Source: Skermanella aerolata KACC 11604
Lineage (GTDB): Bacteria; Pseudomonadota; Alphaproteobacteria; Azospirillales; Azospirillaceae
Length of the DNA: 64,000 bases
Reading direction: 5' to 3'
NCBI RefSeq assembly: GCF_000936425.1
Contig: NZ_AVFK01000001.1
Span: 310,001 to 374,000, forward strand
Both the position numbers and the translations under genes were made by a program. The notes under the pieces are model-generated. The model searched no databases. It saw only the letters and a list, made by a program, of their open reading frames with translations, and was not told the DNA's origin. Below, piece by piece: positions 46,882 to 59,035 of this stretch (position 1 is its first letter; every line of letters begins with the position of its first letter).

Positions 46882-47934
46882 TCAGAGCGCGTCGGCGATG
46901 GCCTTGCCCAGTTGCTCCGTCGTAGCGTTTCCACCCATGTCGGGGGTCAGGAGTTCCGGCTGGGTAAGGACCTTCTCTATCGCCCGGACGATGACCTGTC
47001 CGGCGTCCTTGTGGCCTAGATGGTCCAGCATCATGGCACCTGACCAGATCTGGCCGATCGGGTTCGCGATGCCCTTGCCGGCGATATCGGGTGCCGAGCC
47101 GTGGACCGGCTCGAACATCGACGGGAAATCGCGTTCCGGATTGATGTTGGCCGAGGGCGCTATCCCGATGGTTCCGGTCACCGCCGGCCCCAGGTCCGAC
47201 AGGATGTCGCCGAACAGGTTGCTGCCGACCACCACGTCGAAGCGCGACGGGTTGCGCACGAAATGCGCCGTCAGGATGTCGATGTGATACTGGTCGGTCC
47301 TGACTTCCGGATAAGCCTCGCTCATCGCCTTCACCCGCTCGTCCCAGAACGGCATCGTGTGGATGATGCCGTTCGACTTGGTCGCCGAAGTCAGGTGCTT
47401 CTTCGGCCGTGACTGCGCCAGATCGTAGGCGTAGCGCAGTATCCGGTCCACGCCGCGCCGGGTGAACACATTCTCCTGGATAGCCATCTCGTTATCGGTG
47501 CCGGGATAGAGACGCCCGCCGATCTCCGAATATTCTCCCTCGTTGTTTTCCCGCACGATCCAGAAGTCGATATCCGGCCGTCCGGCGAGCGGGCAGGGGA
47601 CGCCTTCGAACAGTCGCACCGGCCGCAGGTTCACGTATTGCTGGAAGTTCCGCCTGATCGGGATCAGAAGCTCCCACAGGGAGACGTGGTCCGGCACCGT
47701 GGGCCAGCCCACGGCGCCCAGATAGATCGCGTCGTGTCCCTTGATCCCGTCGAGGCCGTCCTTCGGCATCATGCTGCCGGCGCTGTGATACCGGTCGCAG
47801 CTCCAGTCCAGGTGATCCCACGTAAACTCGATGCCGAAACGTGCGGCGACGGCATCGACCACCCGTATCCCTTCCGGCATCACTTCCTTGCCGATACCGT
47901 CACCCGGGATGACGGCAATCCTGTACTTCGCCAT
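46882..47934 (-). CDS. Tartrate dehydrogenase/decarboxylase (isopropylmalate-dehydrogenase family)
   Basis: A 350-residue NAD-dependent beta-decarboxylating dehydrogenase. It opens KYRIAVIPGDGIGKEVMPEG. The family Arg/Asp motifs are present (LRPVRLFEGV, FWIVRENNEGEYS, VVGSNLFGDILSDLGPAVTG, FEPVHGSAPDIAGKGIANPIG). LDWSCDRYHSAG and WELLIPIRR are characteristic of the tartrate/D-malate branch rather than LeuB. AAGGAGGGAG precedes ATG 47934. A 10-bp palindrome TGTCGCGACA lies 20 bases upstream, a possible repressor site. Substrate could also be D-malate. Confidence 0.88.
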   Translation of the reverse strand: MAKYRIAVIPGDGIGKEVMPEGIRVVDAVAARFGIEFTWDHLDWSCDRYHSAGSMMPKDGLDGIKGHDAIYLGAVGWPTVPDHVSLWELLIPIRRNFQQYVNLRPVRLFEGVPCPLAGRPDIDFWIVRENNEGEYSEIGGRLYPGTDNEMAIQENVFTRRGVDRILRYAYDLAQSRPKKHLTSATKSNGIIHTMPFWDERVKAMSEAYPEVRTDQYHIDILTAHFVRNPSRFDVVVGSNLFGDILSDLGPAVTGTIGIAPSANINPERDFPSMFEPVHGSAPDIAGKGIANPIGQIWSGAMMLDHLGHKDAGQVIVRAIEKVLTQPELLTPDMGGNATTEQLGKAIADAL

Positions 47935-47954
47935 TTGCTGGCTCCCTCCTTTTT

Positions 47955-47964
47955 TGTCGCGACA
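47955..47964. promoter_or_regulatory. Palindrome upstream of tartrate dehydrogenase
   Basis: TGTCGCGACA, a perfect ten-base palindrome preceded by a run of Ts, between the divergent dehydrogenase and nrtR. A candidate operator, inferred from symmetry and place. Confidence 0.35.
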
Positions 47965-48080
47965 TATGAACGCGCTGGCCCACGATCGGTAAAGCCGCAA
48001 TTCGCTCCGGCCGCGCTTGTAAATTGGTCCCGCCGCTGCCACACACCCATTTCTACTGACAACGGCGAGGGGCTGACGGC

Positions 48081-49121
48081 ATGGATGCGACGATGATCGG
48101 GCTGACCGCGGTGGGTGTCGCGGTGACCGGCGAAACGCCGCGAGTCCTGGTCGTTCGTCAGGTCCCACCTACCGCGCCGGCCGGTGACCCGGTAGTCGAG
48201 GGCATGCCCGCTCCCCATCGCGACTCGCTGCCGTTCGGCCCGTTCGACCCTCAACAGCACAGAACGCTGGAAAGCGGTCTGCGCGATTGGGTGGAGCAGC
48301 AGACTGGGCTGCCTTTGCGGTACGTCGAGCAGCTCTACACCTTCGGCGATCGTTATCGCGACCATGGCGAGCTGACCGGTGGCCCCCGAGTCGTCTCGGT
48401 CGGATACTTGGCACTGGTACGGGAAGCGCCCTTGTCGGGGACCGGTGGTGCTGAGTGGCGCGACTGGTACGAGTTCCTGCCCTGGGAGGATTGGCGCGAC
48501 GGCCGGCCGCCACTGGTCGACCGAGTAATCCGTCCGGCCCTCCGGCGCTGGATCGACACGTCGCGCGACGAGGCGGCCCGCGACCTGCGGACCGAGCGCG
48601 TCGGCCTCAGCTTCGGCAGCGGTGTGGAAGACACCGCCTGGGACTTCGAGCGCGCGCTGGAGCGTTACGAATTGCTGTACGAAGCGGGCCTGGTAGTCGA
48701 AGCCCAGCGCGACCGCGATGCTATTAGGGCGGCGGGCAAGGCGGACCCCATCACCCAGCGTTCGTCGGAAACGCCGAAGGCGCTCGGCAAGCCGATGGCA
48801 TCGGACAACCGGCGCTTCCTGGCGGCGGCGCTGGGCCGGCTGCGCGGCAAGCTGAAATACCGCCCGCTGGTGTTCGAACTGCTGCCGCCGACCTTCACCT
48901 TGTTCCGCCTTCAGCAGGTCGTCGAGGCGCTGTCGGGCGTCGGCCTCCACAAGCAGAACTTCCGCCGGCTGGTCGCTTCCGGCGGACTGGTCGAGCCGAC
49001 CGGCCAAGTGGAAACCTTGAGCCGTGGCCGCCCAGCCGAACTGTTCCGCTTCCGCCGGGAAGTCCTGCGGGAGCGAACCTCCTCCGGCGTCGGCGTTCCG
49101 GCGGTCCGCGCCGCCGACTGA
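48081..49121 (+). CDS. nrtR: NrtR, Nudix-related regulator of NAD metabolism
   Basis: A 346-residue protein with a Nudix-like N-terminal domain and a winged helix C-terminal domain (RFLAAALGRLRGKLKYRPLVFELLPPTFTLFRLQQVVEAL...KQNFRRLVASGGLVEPTG), the NrtR architecture. The Nudix box is degenerate (LESGLRDWVEQQTG in place of REUXEEXG), so it should sense rather than hydrolyse; NrtR repressors generally respond to ADP-ribose. A substitution of this kind with nadABC 1.1 kb downstream strongly supports control of NAD synthesis. GAGGGG precedes the start. About 197 bases after the stop show no gene. Confidence 0.85.
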   Translation: MDATMIGLTAVGVAVTGETPRVLVVRQVPPTAPAGDPVVEGMPAPHRDSLPFGPFDPQQHRTLESGLRDWVEQQTGLPLRYVEQLYTFGDRYRDHGELTGGPRVVSVGYLALVREAPLSGTGGAEWRDWYEFLPWEDWRDGRPPLVDRVIRPALRRWIDTSRDEAARDLRTERVGLSFGSGVEDTAWDFERALERYELLYEAGLVVEAQRDRDAIRAAGKADPITQRSSETPKALGKPMASDNRRFLAAALGRLRGKLKYRPLVFELLPPTFTLFRLQQVVEALSGVGLHKQNFRRLVASGGLVEPTGQVETLSRGRPAELFRFRREVLRERTSSGVGVPAVRAAD

Positions 49122-49318
49122 ACTTGCGGCGCAGGCCGCCGCCGACGATCTGCTTTGCAGATCCGGGTCCGTGTACCGGGTTCAAGGCCTTCTGACATTG
49201 CATGGCATGTGGCGCCTTGGCGCATGGCATTGCGCCTGGATTTCGGGCAATGCTTATGCTGCAATGCAACATGGCTGGTGTCGCTGATGCTGGCCGTCTC
49301 CTGGAACCAAGGCCGATC

Positions 49319-50092
49319 ATGCGCCCATCGCCCTCGCTCTCCGACTTAGACACTTCAGTACCGGTCTTCCGGCTCATCGCAGCCGGCGTACTGCTGCTGG
49401 TCCTGTTCGTCATCGCGACCGTCGGTTCGACCGCACCGGCGGAAGAGGACCCGATGCGAGCGAGGCTTGCCGGCGTTCTGGACGCCGGCCTCCGTGACAA
49501 GCTGTCGCATTATGCGGAGACGATGGCGGAAGAACGGCCGGTGATCGAGATCGAGACCCCGGAGGGGCGCTTCAAGGCCGACAACTGTACAGGGTATGTG
49601 GCGCTGACCGGGCGCGATGCGCGCGGCCGAGGTTTGGCCGACCATCCGCTGGCGTCCCACTATCAGGAATGCTCGCTCATGCGGCTGCTCCACAATTCCA
49701 GGACGCCGGAGGAGCATATCGCACCGCAAGCTAGTCTCGCCCGCGCCGTAGCCGATCGTCTCGACCCTGCGACGCTCAATGCTCTTGCCCCGGCTTGGGG
49801 CGGCAAGACGCGCCGGCTGGCGAACGTGCCGGCAGACAGCTTCGCCGTGACCGACCACAGGATCGATGTTGCACATGGCGACGCCAGGTGGAGCCTGGAT
49901 GTGGTGGCGTCGGTCGACGTTGCCGGCTCCCCTGTCGAAGATCTGGTCGTGCGTGTCGGTCGCGGCTCCGGCGCCGGCACCTTCATGGTCCTGATGACCC
50001 GTGACGACGGCGCACTGGCAGCACTTCCGCTCAACGTCTTCGTCGCGGGCGGCGGCTTGGCGATGGCTCAGGCACAAGCTCAGGGTTTCTGA
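49319..50092 (+). CDS. Membrane-anchored periplasmic protein, unknown
   Basis: About 257 residues. The start at 49319 is followed by one N-terminal hydrophobic helix (FRLIAAGVLLLVLFVIATV), then a soluble, probably periplasmic domain (DNCTGYVALTGRD, SLDVVASVDVAGSPVEDLVVRV, GTFMVLMTRDDGALAALPL). AAGG is upstream of the ATG. It sits between nrtR and nadA but ends with its own terminator, so it is probably a separate unit. No family recognised. Confidence 0.7.
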   Translation: MRPSPSLSDLDTSVPVFRLIAAGVLLLVLFVIATVGSTAPAEEDPMRARLAGVLDAGLRDKLSHYAETMAEERPVIEIETPEGRFKADNCTGYVALTGRDARGRGLADHPLASHYQECSLMRLLHNSRTPEEHIAPQASLARAVADRLDPATLNALAPAWGGKTRRLANVPADSFAVTDHRIDVAHGDARWSLDVVASVDVAGSPVEDLVVRVGRGSGAGTFMVLMTRDDGALAALPLNVFVAGGGLAMAQAQAQGF

Positions 50093-50109
50093 AAACGGTC
50101 TTTAAAGTG

Positions 50110-50139
50110 GCGCGGAGAACCATGTTCTCCGCGCTTTTT
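50110..50139 (+). terminator. Strong intrinsic terminator before the nad operon
   Basis: An eleven-base perfect stem GCGCGGAGAAC / GTTCTCCGCGC, three-base loop and five Ts. It separates the membrane-protein gene from the nadABC promoter. Confidence 0.9.
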
Positions 50140-50146
50140 CGTAGCC

Positions 50147-50200
50147 CTATTTATGCTTATTAAGAGTATATAGTGATATACTCGTTGCGAACATAAATAG
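50147..50200. promoter_or_regulatory. 54-bp nested palindrome upstream of nadA (probable NrtR operator)
   Basis: Two perfect inverted repeats share one centre. The inner is GAGTATAT / ATATACTC around AGTG; the outer is CTATTTATG / CATAAATAG. Exactly eight bases separate inner and outer arms on each side. The region is AT-rich in a GC-rich genome, lies 68 bases before the nadA start and follows a terminator, so it should hold the promoter and regulator site. Confidence 0.65.
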
Positions 50201-50267
50201 AATGTGCTCAGGTAGAGCAGAAAGGCCTTCAGCAAAGCCCTGAAATAAGCCATCCTGGAACCAGCCA

Positions 50268-51275
50268 ATGTCCGCAGCCGCCGATCTCGCCTATACCCCT
50301 GCCGTTGCCGAAGCGACCGCATCCATCTACGAACGGATGCGTCGGGTCGTTCCTGCGGTCGAATGGCCGTTTCATGCTCCCTTGATCCACGCGATCAACA
50401 CGCTGAAAAGGGTGCGTAATGCCGTCATCCTGGCTCACAACTACCAGACGCCGGAGATCTTCCACGGCGTCGCCGACATCGTCGGCGACAGTCTGGCGCT
50501 GGCCCGGCAGGCGGCGAGCACCGATGCCGACGTGATCGTGATGGCGGGCGTTCATTTCATGGCGGAAACCGCCAAGCTGCTGAACCCGGAAAAGGTCGTG
50601 CTGATCCCGAGCCTGTCGGCGGGCTGCTCGCTGGCCGACAGCATCACAGGCGCGGACATCCGCCTGCTCAAGCAGAAGTACCCCGGCGTGCCGGTGGTGA
50701 CCTATGTCAACACATCGGCCGAAGTGAAGGCGGAAACCGACATCTGCTGCACCTCCGGCAATGCGGTGCAGGTCGTGGAAAGCCTCGGCGTGGACCGCGT
50801 GCTGTTCCTGCCGGACGAATATCTGGCAAAGTACGTCGCGACCCAGACCAAGGTCGAGATCATCGCCTGGAAGGGCCACTGCGAGGTCCACGAGCGCTTC
50901 ACCGGCGATCAACTCAGGGAATACCGCACACGGTTCGACGGCATCACCATCATCGCCCATCCGGAATGCCCGCCCGACGTGCTGGAGGCGTCCGACTTCG
51001 TCGGCTCTACTGCCCAGATGATCGACTACGTGGGCGACAAGCGTCCAGCCCGCGTGCTGATGGTGACCGAGTGCTCGATGAGCGACAACGTCGCGACCGG
51101 TCTGCCGGACGTCGAGTTCATCCGCCCGTGCAACCTCTGCCCGCACATGAAGCGGATCTCGCTCGCCAACATCCTGGAAAGCCTCACCACGCTGGAACCG
51201 CGCGTCGAGATCGATCCGGCCATCGCCGACCGGGCACGCCTTGCCGTCGAACGCATGATCGCCGTTGGCCGCTGA
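50268..51275 (+). CDS. nadA: Quinolinate synthase
   Basis: A 335-residue 4Fe-4S enzyme that condenses iminoaspartate with dihydroxyacetone phosphate to quinolinate. Family blocks: [76 protein letters not shown] and the cluster Cys region [14 protein letters not shown]. First of three co-directional NAD genes (nadA-nadB-nadC). The nested palindrome and terminator upstream define the operon head. Confidence 0.96.
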   Translation: MSAAADLAYTPAVAEATASIYERMRRVVPAVEWPFHAPLIHAINTLKRVRNAVILAHNYQTPEIFHGVADIVGDSLALARQAASTDADVIVMAGVHFMAETAKLLNPEKVVLIPSLSAGCSLADSITGADIRLLKQKYPGVPVVTYVNTSAEVKAETDICCTSGNAVQVVESLGVDRVLFLPDEYLAKYVATQTKVEIIAWKGHCEVHERFTGDQLREYRTRFDGITIIAHPECPPDVLEASDFVGSTAQMIDYVGDKRPARVLMVTECSMSDNVATGLPDVEFIRPCNLCPHMKRISLANILESLTTLEPRVEIDPAIADRARLAVERMIAVGR

Positions 51276-51301
51276 AAGGCCGCAGCCGGGAAACACACGC
51301 C

Positions 51302-52978
51302 ATGAAGCATATCGTTGAAGGGACAGCGGGCGGAATGCCCGCCGTCCGGGATGCCGGGATCGTGGTCATAGGCTCCGGCATGGCCGGGCTGACCACTAGC
51401 CTGCGCCTGTCGCCGCGACCGGTGACCCTCCTGACCAAAACGCCGGATCTGCTCGGCGGCTCCAGCCCCTATGCTCAGGGCGGAGTGGCCGCCGCGATCG
51501 GCCCGGACGACGATCCGGGCGAACATGCCGCCGACACCGTCACGGCGGGCGCCGGGATCACCGATGCCCTGATGGCCCGCCTGCTGGCGGCGGAAGGCGC
51601 CGATCAGGTCCGTCGGCTGCTTGCCTCGGGGGCGGCTTTCGACCGCGATGCCGACGGTACGCCGATGCTTGGCCGTGAAGCGGCCCATGGGCGCGCGCGG
51701 ATCGTGCATGCCGGGGGTGACGCCACCGGCCGCGTCCTGACCCACGAGTTCGCCGACCTCGTTCGCCGCACCGGTTCGATCACGGTGATGACCCAGGCCT
51801 TCGCCGTCGATCTGATCGTCCGCGACGGGCGGGTCCACGGCGTACTGGCCCGTCACGCCGAGGACGGCTGGATCTTCCATCGCGCCAGCCATGTGGTACT
51901 GGCGACCGGCGGCGTGGGAAGCGTCTTCCTCCATACCACCAATCCGGCGGAGAACACCGGGGACGGCCTCGCCATGGCGGCGCGGGCCGGAGCTGCCCTG
52001 GGCGACCTTGAGTTTGTCCAGTTCCACCCGACGGCGCTGGCGGCGGACGACGGGTCCGGCAAGCCGCTGCCGCTGCTGACGGAGGCTCTGCGCGGGGCAG
52101 GGGCCGTCATGCTCGACGGCCAGGGTCGTCGCTTCATGCCGGCCGAGCACCCGGATGCCGAACTGGCGCCGCGCGATGTCGTCGCCCGCGCCGTCTGGCG
52201 CCGGGTTGCGGCGGGAGAGCGGGTCACGCTCGACATGCGCGCCGCCCTTGCCAAAGACGCCGGGCATTTCCCGACGGTGCTGGACCTTTGCGCGCAAGCC
52301 GGCATCGACCCGACGCGCGAGCCGGTGCCGATAGCGCCCGCAGCGCACTACCATATGGGCGGCGTCGTCACCGATGCCGACGGACATACCAGCATCGACG
52401 GCTTGTGGGCCTGCGGCGAAGTCGCGAATACGGGCGTCCACGGCGCCAACCGCCTCGCCAGCAACTCGCTGCTCGAAGCGCTGGTGTTCGGCGACCGGGT
52501 CGCCCGCGCGATCGTCGTCGCGGGTGTGGGTGGCAAGCGTCCTCCCATCGCGATCCCGGCGATACCTTCCGTTCCCGCCGGCAGCGGCGAGGCCGTCGCA
52601 GCACTGCGCGGACGCGTACGGCGCGCGATGTACGATCATGTCGGGTTGTCGCGGGATGCTTCGGGGCTTGATCGGGCGCTAACGCTCCTGGCCGGGCTGG
52701 AAACCGAACGTACCGGCATGCCAGCGCAGGCGCCCGCCGCCTTCGCCGACACCGTCGCCTGGGGTGAACTGCGCAACCTCCTCCTGAGCGCCGTCCTGAT
52801 TACCCGCGCCGCCTCCCAGAGGGAGGAGAGCCGGGGCGCCCATTACCGCTCCGATTTCCCCGCCGCTTCGCCAGCGTGGCAGCATCGCCGTTTCATCAGC
52901 CTGCGCGACTTCGACGCCCTGCGCGTTCCGCAGCAACCCGTAAAGGAAAGCCGCCATGCCGTACCCGCTGGTCTATGA
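51302..52978 (+). CDS. nadB: L-aspartate oxidase
   Basis: A 558-residue FAD enzyme that oxidises L-aspartate to iminoaspartate for NadA. The FAD fold opens [60 protein letters not shown] and [51 protein letters not shown] are diagnostic. Starts 26 bases after nadA and overlaps nadC by 23 bases, suggesting translational coupling. Confidence 0.96.
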   Translation: MKHIVEGTAGGMPAVRDAGIVVIGSGMAGLTTSLRLSPRPVTLLTKTPDLLGGSSPYAQGGVAAAIGPDDDPGEHAADTVTAGAGITDALMARLLAAEGADQVRRLLASGAAFDRDADGTPMLGREAAHGRARIVHAGGDATGRVLTHEFADLVRRTGSITVMTQAFAVDLIVRDGRVHGVLARHAEDGWIFHRASHVVLATGGVGSVFLHTTNPAENTGDGLAMAARAGAALGDLEFVQFHPTALAADDGSGKPLPLLTEALRGAGAVMLDGQGRRFMPAEHPDAELAPRDVVARAVWRRVAAGERVTLDMRAALAKDAGHFPTVLDLCAQAGIDPTREPVPIAPAAHYHMGGVVTDADGHTSIDGLWACGEVANTGVHGANRLASNSLLEALVFGDRVARAIVVAGVGGKRPPIAIPAIPSVPAGSGEAVAALRGRVRRAMYDHVGLSRDASGLDRALTLLAGLETERTGMPAQAPAAFADTVAWGELRNLLLSAVLITRAASQREESRGAHYRSDFPAASPAWQHRRFISLRDFDALRVPQQPVKESRHAVPAGL

Positions 52979-53792
52979 ACCGCTGGTCCGCGCCGCCCTG
53001 CTGGAAGACCTCGGCCGCGCTGGTGATCTGACGACCGACACGGTGGTCCCGGCCGACGCCACGGCGCGCGCCCGCTTCGTCGCCCGTCATCCCGGCCGGG
53101 TGGCGGGGCTGACAGTCTCGCTGTCGGCGTTCCGGCTGCTCGATCCCGGCTTGACCATCGAGACGCTGATTTCAGACGGCAGCGACGTTGCCCCCGGCGA
53201 TACCCTGGCAGTGGTGTCCGGTCTTGCACGACCGATCCTGTCGGCGGAACGTACCGCGCTGAACCTGCTGGGACGCCTGTGCGGCATCGCGACCGCTACG
53301 CGCGGGATCGTTCAGGCGGTAGAAGGCTGCAAGGCACGCATCACCTGCACCCGCAAGACCACGCCCGGCCTCCGCGCGCTGGAGAAGGAGGCGGTGCGCT
53401 TCGGCGGCGGCAGCAACCACCGCTTCGGTCTGGACGACGCCGTGCTAATCAAGGACAACCACCTGATCGCCGGCGGCGGCATCCAGGCCGCCGTCGCGCG
53501 TGCCCGCGCCGGACTTGGCCACATGGTCAAGATCGAGGTGGAGGTGGACACCCTGGCCCAGCTCGAGGAGCTTATCCCGCTGGGTGTCGATGCCGTCCTG
53601 CTCGACAACATGCCGCCGGAAACGCTGGCCCGCGCCGTCAGCATGGTCGATAGCCGGATGCTGACGGAGGCTTCCGGCAACATCAGCGCCCGCACCGTCC
53701 GCGCCGTAGCGGAAACCGGTGTCGATATGATCTCCGTCGGCTGGCTGACGCACAGCGTCACCAACTTCGACGTGGGTCTGGACTTCGACTGA
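52956..53792 (+). CDS. nadC: Nicotinate-nucleotide diphosphorylase (quinolinate phosphoribosyltransferase)
   Basis: A 278-residue enzyme that joins quinolinate to PRPP, forming nicotinate mononucleotide and CO2. Family blocks: [97 protein letters not shown] and the end [25 protein letters not shown] precedes the start inside nadB. With nadA and nadB it completes de novo NAD synthesis from aspartate. Confidence 0.97.
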   Translation: MPYPLVYEPLVRAALLEDLGRAGDLTTDTVVPADATARARFVARHPGRVAGLTVSLSAFRLLDPGLTIETLISDGSDVAPGDTLAVVSGLARPILSAERTALNLLGRLCGIATATRGIVQAVEGCKARITCTRKTTPGLRALEKEAVRFGGGSNHRFGLDDAVLIKDNHLIAGGGIQAAVARARAGLGHMVKIEVEVDTLAQLEELIPLGVDAVLLDNMPPETLARAVSMVDSRMLTEASGNISARTVRAVAETGVDMISVGWLTHSVTNFDVGLDFD

Positions 53793-53804
53793 CGCAGGAG
53801 CACC

Positions 53805-53829
53805 AAAATGTTGGGCCGTGGCCCAACAT
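53805..53829 (-). terminator. Terminator after tex (minus strand)
   Basis: ATGTTGGGC / GCCCAACAT, nine pairs around CGTG; on the minus strand the stem is followed by a short T-run. It lies eight bases beyond the tex stop and may also stop the opposing nad transcript. Confidence 0.65.
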
Positions 53830-53836
53830 CACGTCA

Positions 53837-56320
<2,484 letters not shown>

Positions 56321-56490
56321 GTCGTGAAGGCACGGCTGCAGTGAAAACCGAAAGTCGGGTGGGCCACCCTATACTCCGTTGAGATGCCTGAAGGCTAGGG
56401 ACCTTATCGACACAAGCCATATCGGGTTGTTGGTTAACGTGAAATTAAACACCCTCCGGCAATTCTGGGTCGCCCTCATGGAGGATCCAT

Positions 56491-56679
56491 ATGCCTGTTC
56501 CACTCATAGCGTTGACGGTTCTCTGGCTGGCGATCGGCTGCGCATTCACTTGGCAGTGCCGCTTCGCAACGGCATCGAGGGGCTGGCGGGGGCAGTTGGC
56601 TCAACTACTTGCGACTTTCGTCCTCACGGTCATCTGGCCGGTACTGGCCTGGGCCAGGGTGCTGGCACTGCTGCCGTAG
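56491..56679 (+). CDS. Small two-helix membrane protein, 62 aa
   Basis: MPVPLIALTVLWLAIGCAFTWQ, a short basic loop and a second hydrophobic helix (LLATFVLTVIWPVLAWARVLALLP). GGAGG is well placed before the ATG. No family recognised. Downstream to 57025 there is no further protein gene; 56795-56863 holds a candidate small RNA. Confidence 0.6.
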   Translation: MPVPLIALTVLWLAIGCAFTWQCRFATASRGWRGQLAQLLATFVLTVIWPVLAWARVLALLP

Positions 56680-56794
56680 CTGCACGAGCGGCCATGCGCT
56701 GCTCGGTGTAGCCTGCGGCAAACTGGCTCAGGGTCATTGAGACTGGCCCGGTTAACTAATTTTTGACACGGTTGGCGACATCATAATGTCACAG

Positions 56795-56863
56795 ACGCAC
56801 GGTGGTGCGTTTCCTCCCTGACTGAAAAACTCCGGCCTTCACGTCAGTGAAGGCTGGTTTTTT
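56795..56863 (+). ncRNA. Candidate anti-Shine-Dalgarno small RNA
   Basis: About 69 bases: a 5' hairpin (ACGCAC / GTGCGT), an open stretch TTTCCTCCCTGACTGAAAAAC carrying CCTCCC (complementary to ribosome-binding sites) within its first ten bases, then an 11-pair terminator stem (56832-56857) and six Ts. A promoter-like TTGACA (56764) and TAATGT (56785) lie just upstream with a slightly short 15-base spacer, putting the start at the first hairpin. The layout resembles alphaproteobacterial anti-SD small RNAs (the CUCCUCCC, or cuckoo, type). It could also be the leader or attenuator of the following operon. Confidence 0.5.
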
Positions 56864-57025
56864 CTTGGCCCGCCGCCGTGATGGAAGACTGCCGAAATCC
56901 CCTCCCGGCGCCGGATGCCCGGACGGGATATTTGCACCAGGGGCGGCCCGGCATGTTATAAGCGGGGGAAATATCCTTATACCCGCGGTGGTTTCTCACC
57001 ATGGTCCCTCAGCCGGTTCCCAACC

Positions 57026-59035
57026 TTGGCATTCATTAGTCTATGCATCGCGGCGATGCTGCTGCTGGCATTCGCCGGCATGGCGAGGCAGTGGCTGCCT
57101 CGCGCCCATGAAGTCGTGCATGGCGGCATGGCCATCGTCTGCGGCGGTGCCGCGCTGGCCGTACTGGTTCGCCTAGCGATGGGCGAGACGGGTATCGATA
57201 CGCTGGCGCTGCCGGTCGGGCTGCCTTGGCTGCACGCCAATCTGCGGCTGGACGCCTTGTCCGCCGTGTTCCTGCTGGCGGTCAATTTGGCGGCGTGCCT
57301 CGCCGCCGTCTTCGGCTGGAGCTATGCGCGGCACGACGACGAGCCGGGCAGGGTGCTGCCGGTCTTCCCGCTCTTCATCGCGGCGATGAACCTCGTGCTC
57401 GTCGCCGACGACGCTTTCGTCTTCCTAGCGGCGTGGGAGTTCATGTCGCTCACTTCTTGGCTGCTGGTGCTTTCGACCCATCGGGAGGACGAGACGCCGC
57501 GCGCGGCGCATGTCTACTTCGTCATGGCAAGCTTCGGCACGGCCTGCCTGCTGCTCTGCTTCGGCATGCTGGCCGGCACCACGGGGGACTACAGCTTCGC
57601 CGGCATCCGGGCGCAGCCTCAGGATGTAGTATCGGCCAGCATAGCGGCTCTGCTGGTGCTTCTGGGAGCGGGGTCGAAGGCAGGTCTGGTGCCCCTTCAT
57701 GTCTGGCTTCCGCTGGCCCATCCCGCCGCACCCAGCCATGTCTCCGCCCTGATGAGCGGGGTCATGACCAAGGTTGCCATCTATGGCCTGATCCGCGTCC
57801 TGTTCGATCTGGTCGGCCAGCCGCTCTGGTGGTGGGGAAGCATCCTCGCGGTGATCGGCGCCGTGACTGCCGTCGTCGGCGTGCTCTATGCCCTGATGCA
57901 GGACGACGTGAAGAAACTGCTGGCCTACTCGACGGTCGAGAATATCGGCGTGATCGCTATCGGGCTGGGGCTGGCGCTGGTGTTCAAGGCATCGGGCGTA
58001 CCGGCCCTGGCGGCTCTCGGCATGACGGCCGCCATGCTCCACGTCCTCAATCACAGCCTGTTTAAGAGCATCCTCTTCTTCACGTCGGGCGCCATCCTGA
58101 CCGCCACGGGGGAGCGTAAATTAGATCGGCTGGGTGGGCTCATCCACAAGATGCCCAAGACGGCGCTGTTCTGCCTGATCGGTTCGGCCGCGATCTCCGC
58201 CCTGCCGCCGCTCAACGGCTTCGTGGCGGAGTGGATGCTGTTCCAGGCCGTCCTGAACGGCCCATTGCTCGAGCAGTGGGAGCTGAAGATCGGATTCGCC
58301 GTGATCGGGGCGCTGCTGGCGCTGTCGGCCGCCCTTGCCGCCGCCTGCTTCGTCCGCTTCTACGGCATCGTCTTCCTGGGCCGCCCGCGCTCGCCTGGCG
58401 CGGAAAAAGCGCGGGAGGTCGATCCGGTGATGCTGACCGCCATCGGGGTGCCGGCCTTCCTGTGCATCGTCGTCGGCGTACTGCCGACCTTGGTCATCCA
58501 GATGATCGAGCCTGTCAACCGCCTCGTCGTGGGAGAGGGCCTGCTCGATGCCGGCGGCCATGGCGGCTGGGTCTGGCTGGCGCCCGCCAGCGCGTTCGGC
58601 AACAGCTACAGCGGCCTCATGATGTTCCTAACGATCATGATCCTGACGATCCTGGCCGTCTTCATGATCCACCGCTACGCGTCCAACCGGGTGCGGCGCT
58701 CGATCGCCTGGGGCTGCGGCTTCACCGATCCCGCTCCCCTCGGCCAGTATTCCGCCGACAGCTTTTCCCAGCCGCTGAGGCGGGTCTTCGCCGGGCACCT
58801 GTTCCGGACCCGCGAGCGGGTCGACATGCCGGCACCGGGGGAAACGCGGCCTGCCCGCTTCACGTTGGAATCGCGCGATCCCGCCTGGGACTGGCTGTTC
58901 ACCCCGATCACCCGCGTTGTCGGCTGGATTTCCGAGCGGGTCGATGCGCTCCAGTTCCTCACCATTCGCAGCTACCTGTCGCTGATGTTCTTTGCCCTGG
59001 TAGCGCTTCTTGTCATGGTGGCGGTGTCGCAATGA
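57026..59035 (+). CDS. HyfB-like antiporter subunit (NuoL/Mrp-type)
   Basis: A multi-pass membrane protein of about 670 residues. Core blocks: FIAAMNLVLVADDAFVFLAAWEFMSLTSWLLV (Glu of the proton path), GAGSKAGLVPLHVWLPLAHPAAPSHVSALMSGVMTKVAIYGLIR (Lys in the key helix), DDVKKLLAYSTVENIGVI. These are typical of HyfB/HycC-like complex-I antiporter subunits. The start is uncertain: TTG 57026 or ATG 57056; the frame reaches 56915 without a good site. It heads a six-gene unit whose ends overlap (ATGA with the next gene). It pumps protons or sodium when coupled to the peripheral arm. Confidence 0.85.
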   Translation: MAFISLCIAAMLLLAFAGMARQWLPRAHEVVHGGMAIVCGGAALAVLVRLAMGETGIDTLALPVGLPWLHANLRLDALSAVFLLAVNLAACLAAVFGWSYARHDDEPGRVLPVFPLFIAAMNLVLVADDAFVFLAAWEFMSLTSWLLVLSTHREDETPRAAHVYFVMASFGTACLLLCFGMLAGTTGDYSFAGIRAQPQDVVSASIAALLVLLGAGSKAGLVPLHVWLPLAHPAAPSHVSALMSGVMTKVAIYGLIRVLFDLVGQPLWWWGSILAVIGAVTAVVGVLYALMQDDVKKLLAYSTVENIGVIAIGLGLALVFKASGVPALAALGMTAAMLHVLNHSLFKSILFFTSGAILTATGERKLDRLGGLIHKMPKTALFCLIGSAAISALPPLNGFVAEWMLFQAVLNGPLLEQWELKIGFAVIGALLALSAALAAACFVRFYGIVFLGRPRSPGAEKAREVDPVMLTAIGVPAFLCIVVGVLPTLVIQMIEPVNRLVVGEGLLDAGGHGGWVWLAPASAFGNSYSGLMMFLTIMILTILAVFMIHRYASNRVRRSIAWGCGFTDPAPLGQYSADSFSQPLRRVFAGHLFRTRERVDMPAPGETRPARFTLESRDPAWDWLFTPITRVVGWISERVDALQFLTIRSYLSLMFFALVALLVMVAVSQ

